Below are positions 51,757-61,251 of a stretch of 64,000 nt of DNA, in pieces. The notes beneath the pieces were generated by a model. It had not been told where the DNA came from. It did no database searches and saw only the letters and a program-made list of their open reading frames with translations. The stretch comes from an uncultured Roseicyclus sp. (GTDB taxonomy: Bacteria > Pseudomonadota > Alphaproteobacteria > Rhodobacterales > Rhodobacteraceae), in NCBI GenBank assembly GCA_947491935.1, contig CANLLF010000001.1, forward strand, positions 868,001-932,000, given 5' to 3'. Every line of letters begins with the position of its first letter. The first letter of the stretch is position 1. A program made the translations under genes and the position numbers.

Positions 51757-54594
51757 ATGCCCTGGACGACCACCGACTACGATCCCGACGATTTCGCCAA
51801 CCGCCGCCACATTGGCCCGTCCCCCGCCGAGATGGCGGAAATGTTGGAGTATGTGGGAGCCGAAAGCCTGGATGCGTTGATCGATGACACGGTGCCAGCC
51901 TCGATCCGGCAGGCCGCTGCGCTGGATTGGCCCGCCCTGTCGGAGGCGGAATTGCTGGAACACATGCGCGGCATCGCGTCCAAGAACAAACCGATGGTCT
52001 CGATGATCGGGCAGGGTTATTCTGGAACGCACACGCCGCCCGCGATCCAGCGCAACGTGCTGGAAAACCCGGCCTGGTACACGGCCTACACGCCCTACCA
52101 GCCCGAGATTGCACAGGGGCGCCTTGAGGCGCTTTTGAACTTCCAGACGATGGTGGCGGACCTGACGGGGCTTGAGGTTGCCAACGCGTCGTTGCTGGAT
52201 GAGGCCACCGCGGCGGCCGAAGCGATGGTGATGGCGCAGCGTGCGTCGAAATCCAAGGCACGCACCTTCTTTGTGGACGAGAATTGCCACCCGCAGACCA
52301 TCGCCGTGATCGAAACCCGCGCCGCGCCGTTGGGAATCGACGTGGTCACCGGTGCGCCAGAGACCTTACAGGCCGAAACCGTCTTCGGTGCGATCTTCCA
52401 ATATCCCGGCACGTTTGGCGGCCTGAGCGATCCGAGTGATCACATTGCGGCTCTGCATGACGCCAAGGCCATCGCCATCGTCGCCACCGACCTCCTGGCT
52501 CTGACCCTCATCAAGGAGCCCGGCGCGATGGGGGCGGACATTGCCGTGGGGTCGGCCCAACGGTTCGGCGTGCCGCTTGGCTATGGCGGGCCCCATGCCG
52601 CGTTCATGTCGTGCCGCGACGCACTTAAACGCTCACTTCCGGGCCGGATCGTGGGGGTCAGCATCGATAGCCACGGCCAAAAGGCCTACCGGCTCTCCCT
52701 GCAGACCCGCGAACAGCACATTCGCCGCGAAAAGGCGACTTCCAATGTCTGCACCGCGCAGGCGCTGCTGGCCGTCATGGCCAGCTTCTACGCGGTATTC
52801 CACGGACCCACGGGCCTGCGCGCCATTGCCGAACGCGTCCACCTGCGCACCGTGCGTCTCGCCGCATCGCTCAGCGCCGGGGGCTATGCACCGGACAATG
52901 ACACGTTCTTCGACACGATCACCGTCCCTGTCGGCGACAAGCAGTCCCGCATCATGGCCGCCGCCGTAGCGCGCGGGATCAACCTGCGCGATGTGGGCGC
53001 GGACCGGATCGGCATCGCCGTGGATGAGGTGACGACCGACGCCCATCTCGAGGCGGTGTGCCGCGCCTTTGGGGTGCTCAAGGCGCCGAAACTCGACACG
53101 CCCGGCATTCCCGATGCGCTTCTGCGCCAGTCCGACTACCTGACCCATCCGATCTTCCACATGAACCGCGCCGAGAGCGAGATGATGCGCTACATGCGCC
53201 GCCTCAGCGACCGTGACCTCGCGCTCGACCGCGCCATGATCCCGCTTGGCTCCTGCACCATGAAGCTGAACGCCGCCGTGGAAATGATGCCGATCACCTG
53301 GCCGGAATTCGGCGCATTGCACCCGTTCGCGCCCGCCGATCAGGCCGAAGGCTATGCCGAGATGCTGGAGGATCTGTCCGCCAAGCTCTGCGAGATCACC
53401 GGCTATGACGCGATGTCGATGCAGCCCAATTCCGGCGCGCAGGGTGAATATGCCGGCCTGCTGACCATCGCCGCCTATCACCGCGCGCAGGGGGAGACGC
53501 ATCGCAACATCTGCCTCATCCCCGTCTCGGCCCATGGCACCAACCCGGCCTCCGCTCAGATGGCGGGGATGCAGGTGGTTGTCGTGAAGGCGGCGGAGAA
53601 CGGCGATATCGACCTTGCCGATTTCCGCGCCAAGGCGGAGGCCGCGGGCGACAAGCTGGCCGCCTGCATGATCACCTACCCCTCGACCCACGGCGTTTTC
53701 GAGGAAACCGTACGCGAAGTCTGTGACATCACGCATGAATTCGGCGGGCAGGTGTATCTGGACGGCGCCAACCTCAACGCGCTGGTCGGCCTTGCCAAGC
53801 CGGGGGAGCTTGGCGCCGATGTGAGCCACCTCAACCTGCACAAGACCTTCTGCATCCCCCATGGCGGTGGCGGCCCCGGTATGGGGCCCATCGGCGTGAA
53901 GGCCCATCTGGCCCCTCACTTGCCCGGCCATCCGGAAACCGGCGGCCTGGAAGGCCCCGTCTCTGCCGCACCCTACGGCTCCGCCTCAATCCTTCCGATC
54001 AGCTATGCCTATATCCACCTGATGGGCGGCGCCGGGATCACGCAAGCCACCAAGGTCGCAATCCTGAACGCCAACTATATCGAGAAGCGGCTGGAGGGGG
54101 ATTACACGATCCTCTTCAAGGGCAAGACCGGGCGCGTGGCCCATGAATGCATCCTCGACACCCGCCCCTTTGCGGAGGCCGGGATCACCGTGGACGACAT
54201 CGCCAAGCGCCTGATGGACCACGGCTTTCACGCCCCGACGATGAGCTGGCCTGTCGCGGGCACCCTGATGGTGGAACCCACCGAATCCGAGACCAAGGCC
54301 GAGTTGGACCGCTTCATCACCGCCATGCAGGCGATCCGTGCCGAGATTGCGGAGGTCGAGGCCGGGAAGATGCAGGCCGATCAAAGCCCGCTTCATCACG
54401 CGCCCCACACAATGGAAGACCTCATCCGCGACTGGGATCGTGCCTATAGCCGCGAACAGGGCTGCTTCCCGCCAGGTGCCTTCCGGGTCGACAAATACTG
54501 GCCGCCGGTCAACCGCGTCGACAACGTCGCAGGTGATCGCAACCTGATCTGCACGTGCCCCCCGATCGAGGATTACATGGACGCTGCGGAATAG
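51757..54594 (+). CDS. gcvP: Glycine dehydrogenase (decarboxylating), P protein
   Basis: The 945-residue single-chain P protein decarboxylates glycine and loads the lipoyl arm of GcvH. PLP Lys696 sits in [40 protein letters not shown] and [12 protein letters not shown] are N-terminal signatures. Bacterial genomes carry either one long chain or split subunits; this is the long form. The ATG at 51757 has GGAG six bases upstream and is preferred over an ATG at 51745 and over the longer open frame from 51631. Confidence 0.95.
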   Translation: MPWTTTDYDPDDFANRRHIGPSPAEMAEMLEYVGAESLDALIDDTVPASIRQAAALDWPALSEAELLEHMRGIASKNKPMVSMIGQGYSGTHTPPAIQRNVLENPAWYTAYTPYQPEIAQGRLEALLNFQTMVADLTGLEVANASLLDEATAAAEAMVMAQRASKSKARTFFVDENCHPQTIAVIETRAAPLGIDVVTGAPETLQAETVFGAIFQYPGTFGGLSDPSDHIAALHDAKAIAIVATDLLALTLIKEPGAMGADIAVGSAQRFGVPLGYGGPHAAFMSCRDALKRSLPGRIVGVSIDSHGQKAYRLSLQTREQHIRREKATSNVCTAQALLAVMASFYAVFHGPTGLRAIAERVHLRTVRLAASLSAGGYAPDNDTFFDTITVPVGDKQSRIMAAAVARGINLRDVGADRIGIAVDEVTTDAHLEAVCRAFGVLKAPKLDTPGIPDALLRQSDYLTHPIFHMNRAESEMMRYMRRLSDRDLALDRAMIPLGSCTMKLNAAVEMMPITWPEFGALHPFAPADQAEGYAEMLEDLSAKLCEITGYDAMSMQPNSGAQGEYAGLLTIAAYHRAQGETHRNICLIPVSAHGTNPASAQMAGMQVVVVKAAENGDIDLADFRAKAEAAGDKLAACMITYPSTHGVFEETVREVCDITHEFGGQVYLDGANLNALVGLAKPGELGADVSHLNLHKTFCIPHGGGGPGMGPIGVKAHLAPHLPGHPETGGLEGPVSAAPYGSASILPISYAYIHLMGGAGITQATKVAILNANYIEKRLEGDYTILFKGKTGRVAHECILDTRPFAEAGITVDDIAKRLMDHGFHAPTMSWPVAGTLMVEPTESETKAELDRFITAMQAIRAEIAEVEAGKMQADQSPLHHAPHTMEDLIRDWDRAYSREQGCFPPGAFRVDKYWPPVNRVDNVAGDRNLICTCPPIEDYMDAAE

Positions 54595-54638
54595 AAGCTG
54601 TCTTGCGAACCGCGCAGCAACGGCCCATCACAGGGACT

Positions 54639-55063
54639 ATGCGGTTCGTAAACCCCTTGCCCTTCGTCGCCGAAATGGACCGTGCCAGGCGGTTCTATTG
54701 CAATGTGATCGGATTGAAGGTCGTGGAGGATCACGGTGATTTCGTCCGGTTCGACGGCGGATTTGCCTGCATGACGGCGCGGCGCTCCACCGCAAGGTGT
54801 TTTCGCGCCGGCCGGAGAACACGGCCTTTGGGCGCGACAATCTCGTACTCTACTTCGAAAGCGATGATCTCGACGCCGCATTCGCTCTGGTCGCGTCCAA
54901 AGCGCCGATCATCCATCCGATCAAGATACAGGATTGGGGTGGGCGCGTGTTTCGCATCTACGATCCCGACGGCCATATCGTAGAAATCGGCGAAACCGAC
55001 GCCCCCAAAGAAAGGGGCCGCCCGCCGGGCAGCCCCAACACTCGATCCGGGACAGTGGGTTAA
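54639..55063 (+). pseudogene. VOC family protein gene with a frameshift
   Basis: The first part reads MRFVNPLPFVAEMDRARRFY, CNVIGLKVVEDHGDFVRF then FDGGFAC in one frame (ATG 54639); the continuing homology is in another frame, from LHDGAALHRKVFSRRPEN through LVLYFESDDLDAAFALV and FRIYDPDGHIVEIGE to the stop at 55063. Adding one C near 54766 restores a single VOC frame. Either the gene is broken or a base was missed in sequencing. The intact version would be a small VOC protein of about 140 residues. Confidence 0.75.
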
Positions 55064-55602
55064 CGCGACCGGCCGAAGCGCTGATACAACCCGTCCAGCG
55101 AATAGGATTCGGCCACAGGGCCATGCTCTTCGGGGAAGAAATTCGGGTCGACCGGCAAGCAATCCCGTCCACAGACCTGCGTCATGAACCCGGTCGTGCC
55201 ATCCACGAACCAGAGGCGGCCCCCGGGTGTTCCGACCCAGCCGTTGACGCCGTAGCGCATGTCACCTTCCACGTCCTGGATCGATGGCACCTCGCCATCA
55301 TATCCCAGACCCCACGCCGCATGGGTGTGCCACGACGACACCGCCCGCGCGCCCGGTTCCAGCGGCAGGGACGCGCAGCTGGCTTCTCCACCCCAAGACA
55401 CTTTCGTCGAGTAGTAGTTACCCTCCGCATCTTGCAAGATGAACCCGCACACCTCGCGGTTGAACCGCACGGAGAGCTGATTCATCGATTCCATCAGGCC
55501 CATCACGAACTCCGTCTCGCGCGCATCCTGCGCCTGCACGGGGGCAGACGCGACGGCGGCAACGGCGGCCAGAGCGGCCAGGGTGGAAGAAATCAGACGC
55601 AT
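55060..55602 (-). CDS. Secreted DUF4329/JAMM-like protein
   Basis: The 180-residue protein has a signal peptide (ending APVQAQ) and a single domain with a JAMM-type metal motif: Glu50 in REVCGFI, His92 and His94 in SWHTHAAW, and Ser107/Asp110 in PSIQDVEGD. The spacing from the second His to Ser is about 12, longer than the classic seven. DUF4329-type proteins are thought to be metallo-isopeptidases or deamidase-like. GGAG sits upstream of the ATG. It overlaps the end of the frameshifted VOC gene by four bases. Confidence 0.75.
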   Translation of the reverse strand: MRLISSTLAALAAVAAVASAPVQAQDARETEFVMGLMESMNQLSVRFNREVCGFILQDAEGNYYSTKVSWGGEASCASLPLEPGARAVSSWHTHAAWGLGYDGEVPSIQDVEGDMRYGVNGWVGTPGGRLWFVDGTTGFMTQVCGRDCLPVDPNFFPEEHGPVAESYSLDGLYQRFGRSR

Positions 55603-55742
55603 GATTGCGGGTCTCCTAATTGGTGAGGTCATCGGGGAGGTTAAAGACATTTTCATACCGAGCAAACATAGTTACGTCAGATCAGTGGCAAAGCCGTGGC
55701 GCAGCGCTAACCTTCATGAAACGGAACAGTCGGAGAGTGAGA

Positions 55743-55928
55743 ATGGAACGCCTGCAGGACATGATGAAGGCCCGCGTAAACGCTGTGGCAAAGGGCACGT
55801 CGATCGAACGGCTGACCGACGATGAGGACGTGCGCGAATGGCTGGTTTTCGGGCGGTTCGCCATGCTGTTCTGCCTCTGGGCCGCGATGATCCTTCCGGT
55901 TCTCATGATCATATCTGTCCGCTTCTGA
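55743..55928 (+). CDS. Small membrane protein of unknown function
   Basis: The ATG at 55743 has GGAGAG at good spacing and opens a 61-residue protein: a charged N-terminal half (MKARVNAVAKGTSIERLTDD) and a C-terminal membrane segment (FGRFAMLFCLWAAMILPVL) ending in SVRF. No family recognised. An earlier ATG at 55716 is possible. Confidence 0.55.
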   Translation: MERLQDMMKARVNAVAKGTSIERLTDDEDVREWLVFGRFAMLFCLWAAMILPVLMIISVRF

Positions 55929-56028
55929 CACTGCCGCTATGCCACGGCCTCGAACCCTATCTGGGGCCGCGGCCAATACACGGCACGGGGAAAGATCCGC
56001 AATCGGCACCGTGCATCACAGCACGTCT

Positions 56029-56112
56029 TCAGATTGAGGCCCAATCCGTGAAACGGAACGGTTTGGGGCGCGGTTTGCGCTGTTTCTTGGGTGGGGTCTG
56101 TCGCGAGGTCAT
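56029..56112 (-). CDS. Micro-ORF A, C-terminal PFRFTDWASI
   Basis: A 27-codon frame on the minus strand (ATG at 56112, TGA at 56029). The N-terminal half is Lys/Arg/Pro-rich and the C-terminus is PFRFTDWASI. A strong AAGGAG lies eight bases before the ATG. A second frame at 56215-56310 ends with almost the same residues, and the two 3' stretches differ largely at third codon positions, which points to selection on protein sequence. Too short for standard gene callers. No family recognised. Confidence 0.6.
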   Translation of the reverse strand: MTSRQTPPKKQRKPRPKPFRFTDWASI

Positions 56113-56214
56113 GTCGTCGGCTCCTTATCTACGGTCAGAATACGCGTAGAAAGCTAAGGAGTCTTTGGGTGTTCCACCGCCTTGACACGCATGCAAGGCG
56201 GGCTGGAACCGGCT

Positions 56215-56310
56215 TTAGATCGCGGCCCAATCGGTGAAACGAAACGGTACGGGCGCGGGTTTTCCGGGGATCGGGCTGGCGGGGCGGCGGGGCTTGGCGG
56301 GACGGGTCAT
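56215..56310 (-). CDS. Micro-ORF B, C-terminal PFRFTDWAAI
   Basis: A 31-codon frame on the minus strand (ATG at 56310, TAA at 56215), basic and proline-rich at its N-terminus, ending PFRFTDWAAI. The ribosome-binding site is weaker (GGAA) than that of micro-ORF A. It looks like an early duplicate of A, lying 102 bases upstream of it. Function unknown; the shared C-terminal tail is the candidate functional part. Confidence 0.55.
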   Translation of the reverse strand: MTRPAKPRRPASPIPGKPAPVPFRFTDWAAI

Positions 56311-56543
56311 CAGGGTTCCAATAGGGTTTGTGAAAATGTGACTTCAGCTTGGGGCAACCCGCCCCTGCCACACAATATCGGCGGGCTGATATCCGATAGC
56401 CGTTTCACATTCCTCCCCTATTTTCAGGCGCTTGGCGGAAACTGGCCGATCCCCCTGCTCCATAGGCGCCAAATGGCCCAGACGTGCTATGGTCGCCCAT
56501 GGCCCGATCCGACGGGCCCAGAAATGACCAAAGGGAGACCCAC

Positions 56544-56747
56544 ATGAGCGTTGCTCGCATCACCGAAATCATCGCCGCATCCGACAAGAGCTTTGAAGAC
56601 GCCGTCCAGAAGGGAATCAATCGCGCCTGCAAGACCCTCAACAAGGTACAGGGTGCCTGGGTGCAGGATCAGAAAGTGACCGTGAAGGACGACAAGATCG
56701 ACGAATACCGCGTCACCCTGAAGGTGACTTTCGTCCTCGACGACTGA
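56544..56747 (+). CDS. Dodecin family protein
   Basis: The 67-residue protein shows the dodecin pattern: ARITEIIAASDKSFEDAVQKGI, RACKTLNKVQGAWVQDQK and YRVTLKVTFVLDD. Dodecins form hollow dodecamers that bind flavins or CoA, buffering free flavin. The Trp in GAWVQ matches the flavin-stacking position. AAAGGGAG lies upstream of the ATG. Confidence 0.9.
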   Translation: MSVARITEIIAASDKSFEDAVQKGINRACKTLNKVQGAWVQDQKVTVKDDKIDEYRVTLKVTFVLDD

Positions 56748-56833
56748 CCCCGACGCGCGAGATCGCGGCTATCGGGATGGCTTACGGGCGGATCAACCGC
56801 ACGTAAATTTCTGCGGGGCGCGGGCTCCGGGCA

Positions 56834-56864
56834 CAAAAAAGGCGCGTCCGAAACCGGGCGCGCC
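56834..56864 (-). terminator. Intrinsic terminator of cspA
   Basis: On the minus strand a GGCGCG/CGCGCC stem with a short loop is followed by six T. It lies 29 bases after the cspA stop and has the classic form. Confidence 0.85.
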
Positions 56865-56892
56865 TGCGTCGTGTCAGCGATGTGCTGCGGGC

Positions 56893-57099
56893 TCAGACAA
56901 GCTGCAGGTTCACGGCGCTTTCGCGGCCGTCACGGCCGGCTTCGAGGTCATAGGTGACCTTCTGGTTGTCGGCGAGGCCAGTCAGACCGGAGCGCTCAAC
57001 AGCAGAGATGTGCACGAACACATCCTTGCCGCCCGTCTCGGGTGCGATGAAGCCGAAGCCTTTGGTAGAGTTGAACCATTTCACGGTGCCATTGGCCAT
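56893..57099 (-). CDS. Cold-shock protein
   Basis: The 68-residue protein has the CSD motifs GTVKWFNSTKGFGFI and KDVFVHISAVE, with an aromatic nucleic-acid-binding face. It acts as an RNA chaperone. AGGAGAC precedes the ATG, and the transcript probably carries a long leader through the palindrome-bearing region upstream. Confidence 0.92.
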   Translation of the reverse strand: MANGTVKWFNSTKGFGFIAPETGGKDVFVHISAVERSGLTGLADNQKVTYDLEAGRDGRESAVNLQLV

Positions 57100-57434
57100 C
57101 GTGTGTCTCCTAGATTTTAGATCCGCCCGCGTGCATGCGGCGGCGTGGCGTCAGTGGTAGCAGATCGAGACTGAGGCCTTGGTAGAGGAGACAGTAGATC
57201 GAGTGCGGTAACGGTCGCAGGGCGCATATGGGGGATTCCGGGGCGAAAAGCAAGGGGATTGCGTGGGGATCGGCGGAATGGGGCCGAGGTTGTGCAAGCT
57301 TGCACATGGTACTTAAGTGATTGTTTTTATTTGATGTAGGGGATTTTGCTAAGATTTCCTTAAGGATTTGCCAGCCGTTTGGCGGCCATATCGGGCCATG
57401 CGACGGGGCCTACGATCGGGTGCTGTCGACACGC
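57100..57434 (-). promoter_or_regulatory. Gene-free cspA upstream region with a 14-base perfect palindrome
   Basis: No gene of more than about 60 codons fits here. The palindrome GTGCAAGCTTGCAC lies at 57292-57305, next to an AT-rich stretch (57308-57340) that could hold a promoter. A CTAA-N7-TTAA arrangement sits at 57349-57363, one base from the CtrA consensus. The rest would form the leader of cspA and the 3' flank of the DUF1353 gene. Confidence 0.35.
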
Positions 57435-58136
57435 TCAGAACGAAAACGTGGCCACGGTCTGACCCGGAGTGACCCGCTCGACCCCACCATCGGGCATGCG
57501 CAAAATCGAGAACCCTGAGCGTGGCACGGCGGCCCCCGGCGTGCCGAGGCGCGCCCGCTCGGCGATATCGGGTGGCACCCGATGGCCGTCGCATTCCCCG
57601 ACGGCCTGCCAGCGCTCAAAACTGATCGGACCGGCGACGGCCCCGGAAATGGCCCGCGGCGCCACCTGGTTCGGCGCAACGCGCCCCTGCGCGACAAGGG
57701 CCTTGATGGCCTCGGCAATAATCTCGGCGCTTTCGTGAAATTCCATGGCGGCATAATCGGCATACGGTGCGCCGGTATCGCCATCGTTCAGGCAATGGCG
57801 CGCAACGAAGAGCCAGTCATGCACGATATAGGCGGGGGCATAGCCCCAGGGAGAAAAGCCCCGAAACAGCGTGACGGGCCGCGGGATCGACCCACCATCG
57901 GTGTAGATCATCTCGGGCACGATCTCGGTGATCGTGGCGTCGGGATTGCGACGCACGAAGCGGAGCGGATCGTGCGGATCGGGGACATAGACAAAGAGCC
58001 CGTCACCCACATTGGGCCGCCCTTCCCCCACCCAGATGACATGAAGCGTGCCGGTGAATTCGCCGGCGGGCAGATTGTCGAAATCGACGGTGCCGCAGGA
58101 GGCGAGGAGACAGACGAGTGCGAGGAGGCGGCGCAT
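57435..58136 (-). CDS. DUF1353 family lipoprotein
   Basis: Starting at 58136 gives a 233-residue protein with a lipobox (LLASC, Cys14) and a DUF1353 domain: LRFVRRNPDATITEIVPEMIYTDGGSIPRPVT, FRGFSPWGYAPAYIVHDWLFVARH with the HDW motif, and AAMEFHESAEIIAEAI. DUF1353 proteins are often phage- or secretion-associated and lack a defined role. An in-frame ATG at 58172 would add 12 residues before the signal peptide. Confidence 0.82.
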   Translation of the reverse strand: MRRLLALVCLLASCGTVDFDNLPAGEFTGTLHVIWVGEGRPNVGDGLFVYVPDPHDPLRFVRRNPDATITEIVPEMIYTDGGSIPRPVTLFRGFSPWGYAPAYIVHDWLFVARHCLNDGDTGAPYADYAAMEFHESAEIIAEAIKALVAQGRVAPNQVAPRAISGAVAGPISFERWQAVGECDGHRVPPDIAERARLGTPGAAVPRSGFSILRMPDGGVERVTPGQTVATFSF

Positions 58137-58254
58137 CGGGAGAGTGTAGCGCGGGGATGGGGGTTTGGGCAAATGGGCGTTCTGTGCGCCTGGGTTGTTC
58201 TCGCCGGTGGTTCGGGAGTGCCAAAGCGGGTGAACAGCGGCGAAGCCGCGTCGT

Positions 58255-58346
58255 CATTGGTTCCTCGAACCAATGGCGCAACTCAATGACGCCCATCGAC
58301 GGGCCTTGTCCGGGCCCCCTCTCGGCATCTTTTGCGGGGCAAAAGA
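58255..58346. repeat. Cluster of perfect short inverted repeats
   Basis: Two exact inverted repeats occur here: CATTGGTTC/GAACCAATG (58255-58275, three-base centre) and TCTTTTGC/GCAAAAGA (58328-58346, three-base centre). They lie in the 560-base gene-free stretch between the DUF1353 gene and the DUF3800 gene. Possible roles are operator, terminator or remnant mobile element end; nothing identifies which. Confidence 0.4.
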
Positions 58347-58591
58347 GCCTGTCGGGCGAAGGGCGATTTGGTGAGGCTTGGTGCGTCGTTCGAGCGGAGT
58401 GATCGGGTGGCCGAGAAAAAGTGTGCAGAGCGGAGGTTCGGATTGCCGCGCCCAGGCCCATCGGTGGCGATGTGACGAAGCGATACGTTCGGAGCCCCGC
58501 AGCAGAATTCGCTCATTTGCAGGTATGGATTTCCCTTAACGACATCGCAAGAAAAATTTGTAACAGTTGGCAGCATCTCATGACTGGCTGG

Positions 58592-58682
58592 TTGACATGT
58601 AGCGTTTTTCACTACACATGAGAGTGGGCGCTTGCTTACAAGCCCCATTTCCGAGGCCCACGCACTTGTGCGTGGGCTTTCG
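58592..58682 (+). ncRNA. Candidate small RNA or leader with two hairpins
   Basis: A TTGACA (58592) and a TACACA (58613, short spacing) precede a stem GCTTG/CAAGC inside GGGC...CCCC (about 58627-58646) and a ten-base perfect stem GCCCACGCAC/GTGCGTGGGC (58656-58677) followed by TTT. This has the form of a short RNA ending in a terminator, or of a leader that attenuates the gene at 58701. Confidence 0.4.
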
Positions 58683-58683
58683 T

Positions 58684-58704
58684 GCATCTAGGGTCGCTAG
58701 ATGC
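58684..58704 (+). promoter_or_regulatory. Inverted repeat covering the DUF3800 start codon
   Basis: Arms GCATCTAG (58684-58691) and CTAGATGC (58697-58704) surround a five-base centre; the ATG at 58701 lies inside the second arm. In RNA this would hide the start codon; in DNA it could be an operator for the protein itself or another regulator. Confidence 0.45.
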
Positions 58705-59492
58705 GGTACTTCATGGCATATCTTGATGAATTCGGCCACGATGGCCCCTTCATCTCGCGTGTTCATCCGAAATACTCAACCAGCCCCGTGTTCGGACTCG
58801 CTGGTTTCATAATCCCCGCTGATCAAGCTCGCTATTTCTCGACCGGATTTTACAAACTCAAGTGTAGACTGTTTGAACAAGAAATTAGCCACTCGAAGCA
58901 GCCAGCTGCACGCTGGGAAAAGAAGGGCAGCGACTTCTTCAAAGCCAGTAAAATAGCGGAAGTTCGCGAGATCAGAAATTCTTTCAACAGGTTGATGAAT
59001 GCTGTCTACTCGAAACACAACGGCTACATGTTCTATGTTGGCACGGAGAAAAAAGGCGCCCCCGAGAGTCACAATTCAGTTCGCTTGTACCAATCAACTC
59101 TAAGAGAAGCGATCAAGAGACTGGATCAGTTCTGCACCAGCCAGGACGCGCAATTCACTCTATGTCTTGATTATCACTCGAACCGAAAAGAGATGGTGAA
59201 GACGAGCGCAATAGAAATGTACGGGTCACAGCGCAAAACTCTCGTTGAACCTCTCTTTCACGCAGAAAGCGATCTGTACCAAACCCTCCAATTCGCGGAT
59301 TGGACTGCAAGTGTGGTCGGCAAGATGTATGCTTACAATACGAGACCAAACGAGTTTGTAGAGAATAAGGCATTCAAAATATACTTTGAGGACCGGCTCC
59401 GTCGCGCCTCTCTAAAAAGTGGTGTTCGCATGCAGAAAATAAAAAATACGGCTATGGCCGAAGCGATTGCAGCATCCCGGGCCAAAGACTAA
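58701..59492 (+). CDS. DUF3800 domain protein, lower GC than its surroundings
   Basis: The 263-residue protein begins RYFMAYLDEFGHDGPF, the acidic YLDEsG-type strand of DUF3800, and later has LCLDYHSNRKE, EPLFHAESDLYQTLQFADWTASVV, typical of the RNase-H-like fold with several Asp/Glu residues. The function of DUF3800 is not established. Codon usage and GC content are visibly different from the neighbours, which suggests recent acquisition. An ATG at 58713 is the other possible start. The leader upstream is strongly structured. Confidence 0.82.
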   Translation: MRYFMAYLDEFGHDGPFISRVHPKYSTSPVFGLAGFIIPADQARYFSTGFYKLKCRLFEQEISHSKQPAARWEKKGSDFFKASKIAEVREIRNSFNRLMNAVYSKHNGYMFYVGTEKKGAPESHNSVRLYQSTLREAIKRLDQFCTSQDAQFTLCLDYHSNRKEMVKTSAIEMYGSQRKTLVEPLFHAESDLYQTLQFADWTASVVGKMYAYNTRPNEFVENKAFKIYFEDRLRRASLKSGVRMQKIKNTAMAEAIAASRAKD

Positions 59493-59517
59493 TTCTACAA
59501 GAATACAACCAACTAAA

Positions 59518-61173
<1,656 letters not shown>

Positions 61174-61251
61174 CGCGCGTTTCCCCTTGCGAATACGTGG
61201 TTCCCGGCGTTCTAGCGGGCCGCGCGGGGATCGGCAATCGGGGCTTGGGGC

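Noticed and set aside
49877-52261. 794-codon minus-strand frame across the riboswitch, gcvT, gcvH and the start of gcvP.
   Set aside because: The plus strand carries complete gcvT and gcvH and a riboswitch; the antisense protein has low-complexity composition.
58701-59492. DUF3800 gene as part of a multi-gene defence island.
   Set aside because: Neighbours on both sides are housekeeping or unrelated genes (DUF1353, ettA), so only a single accessory gene is supported.
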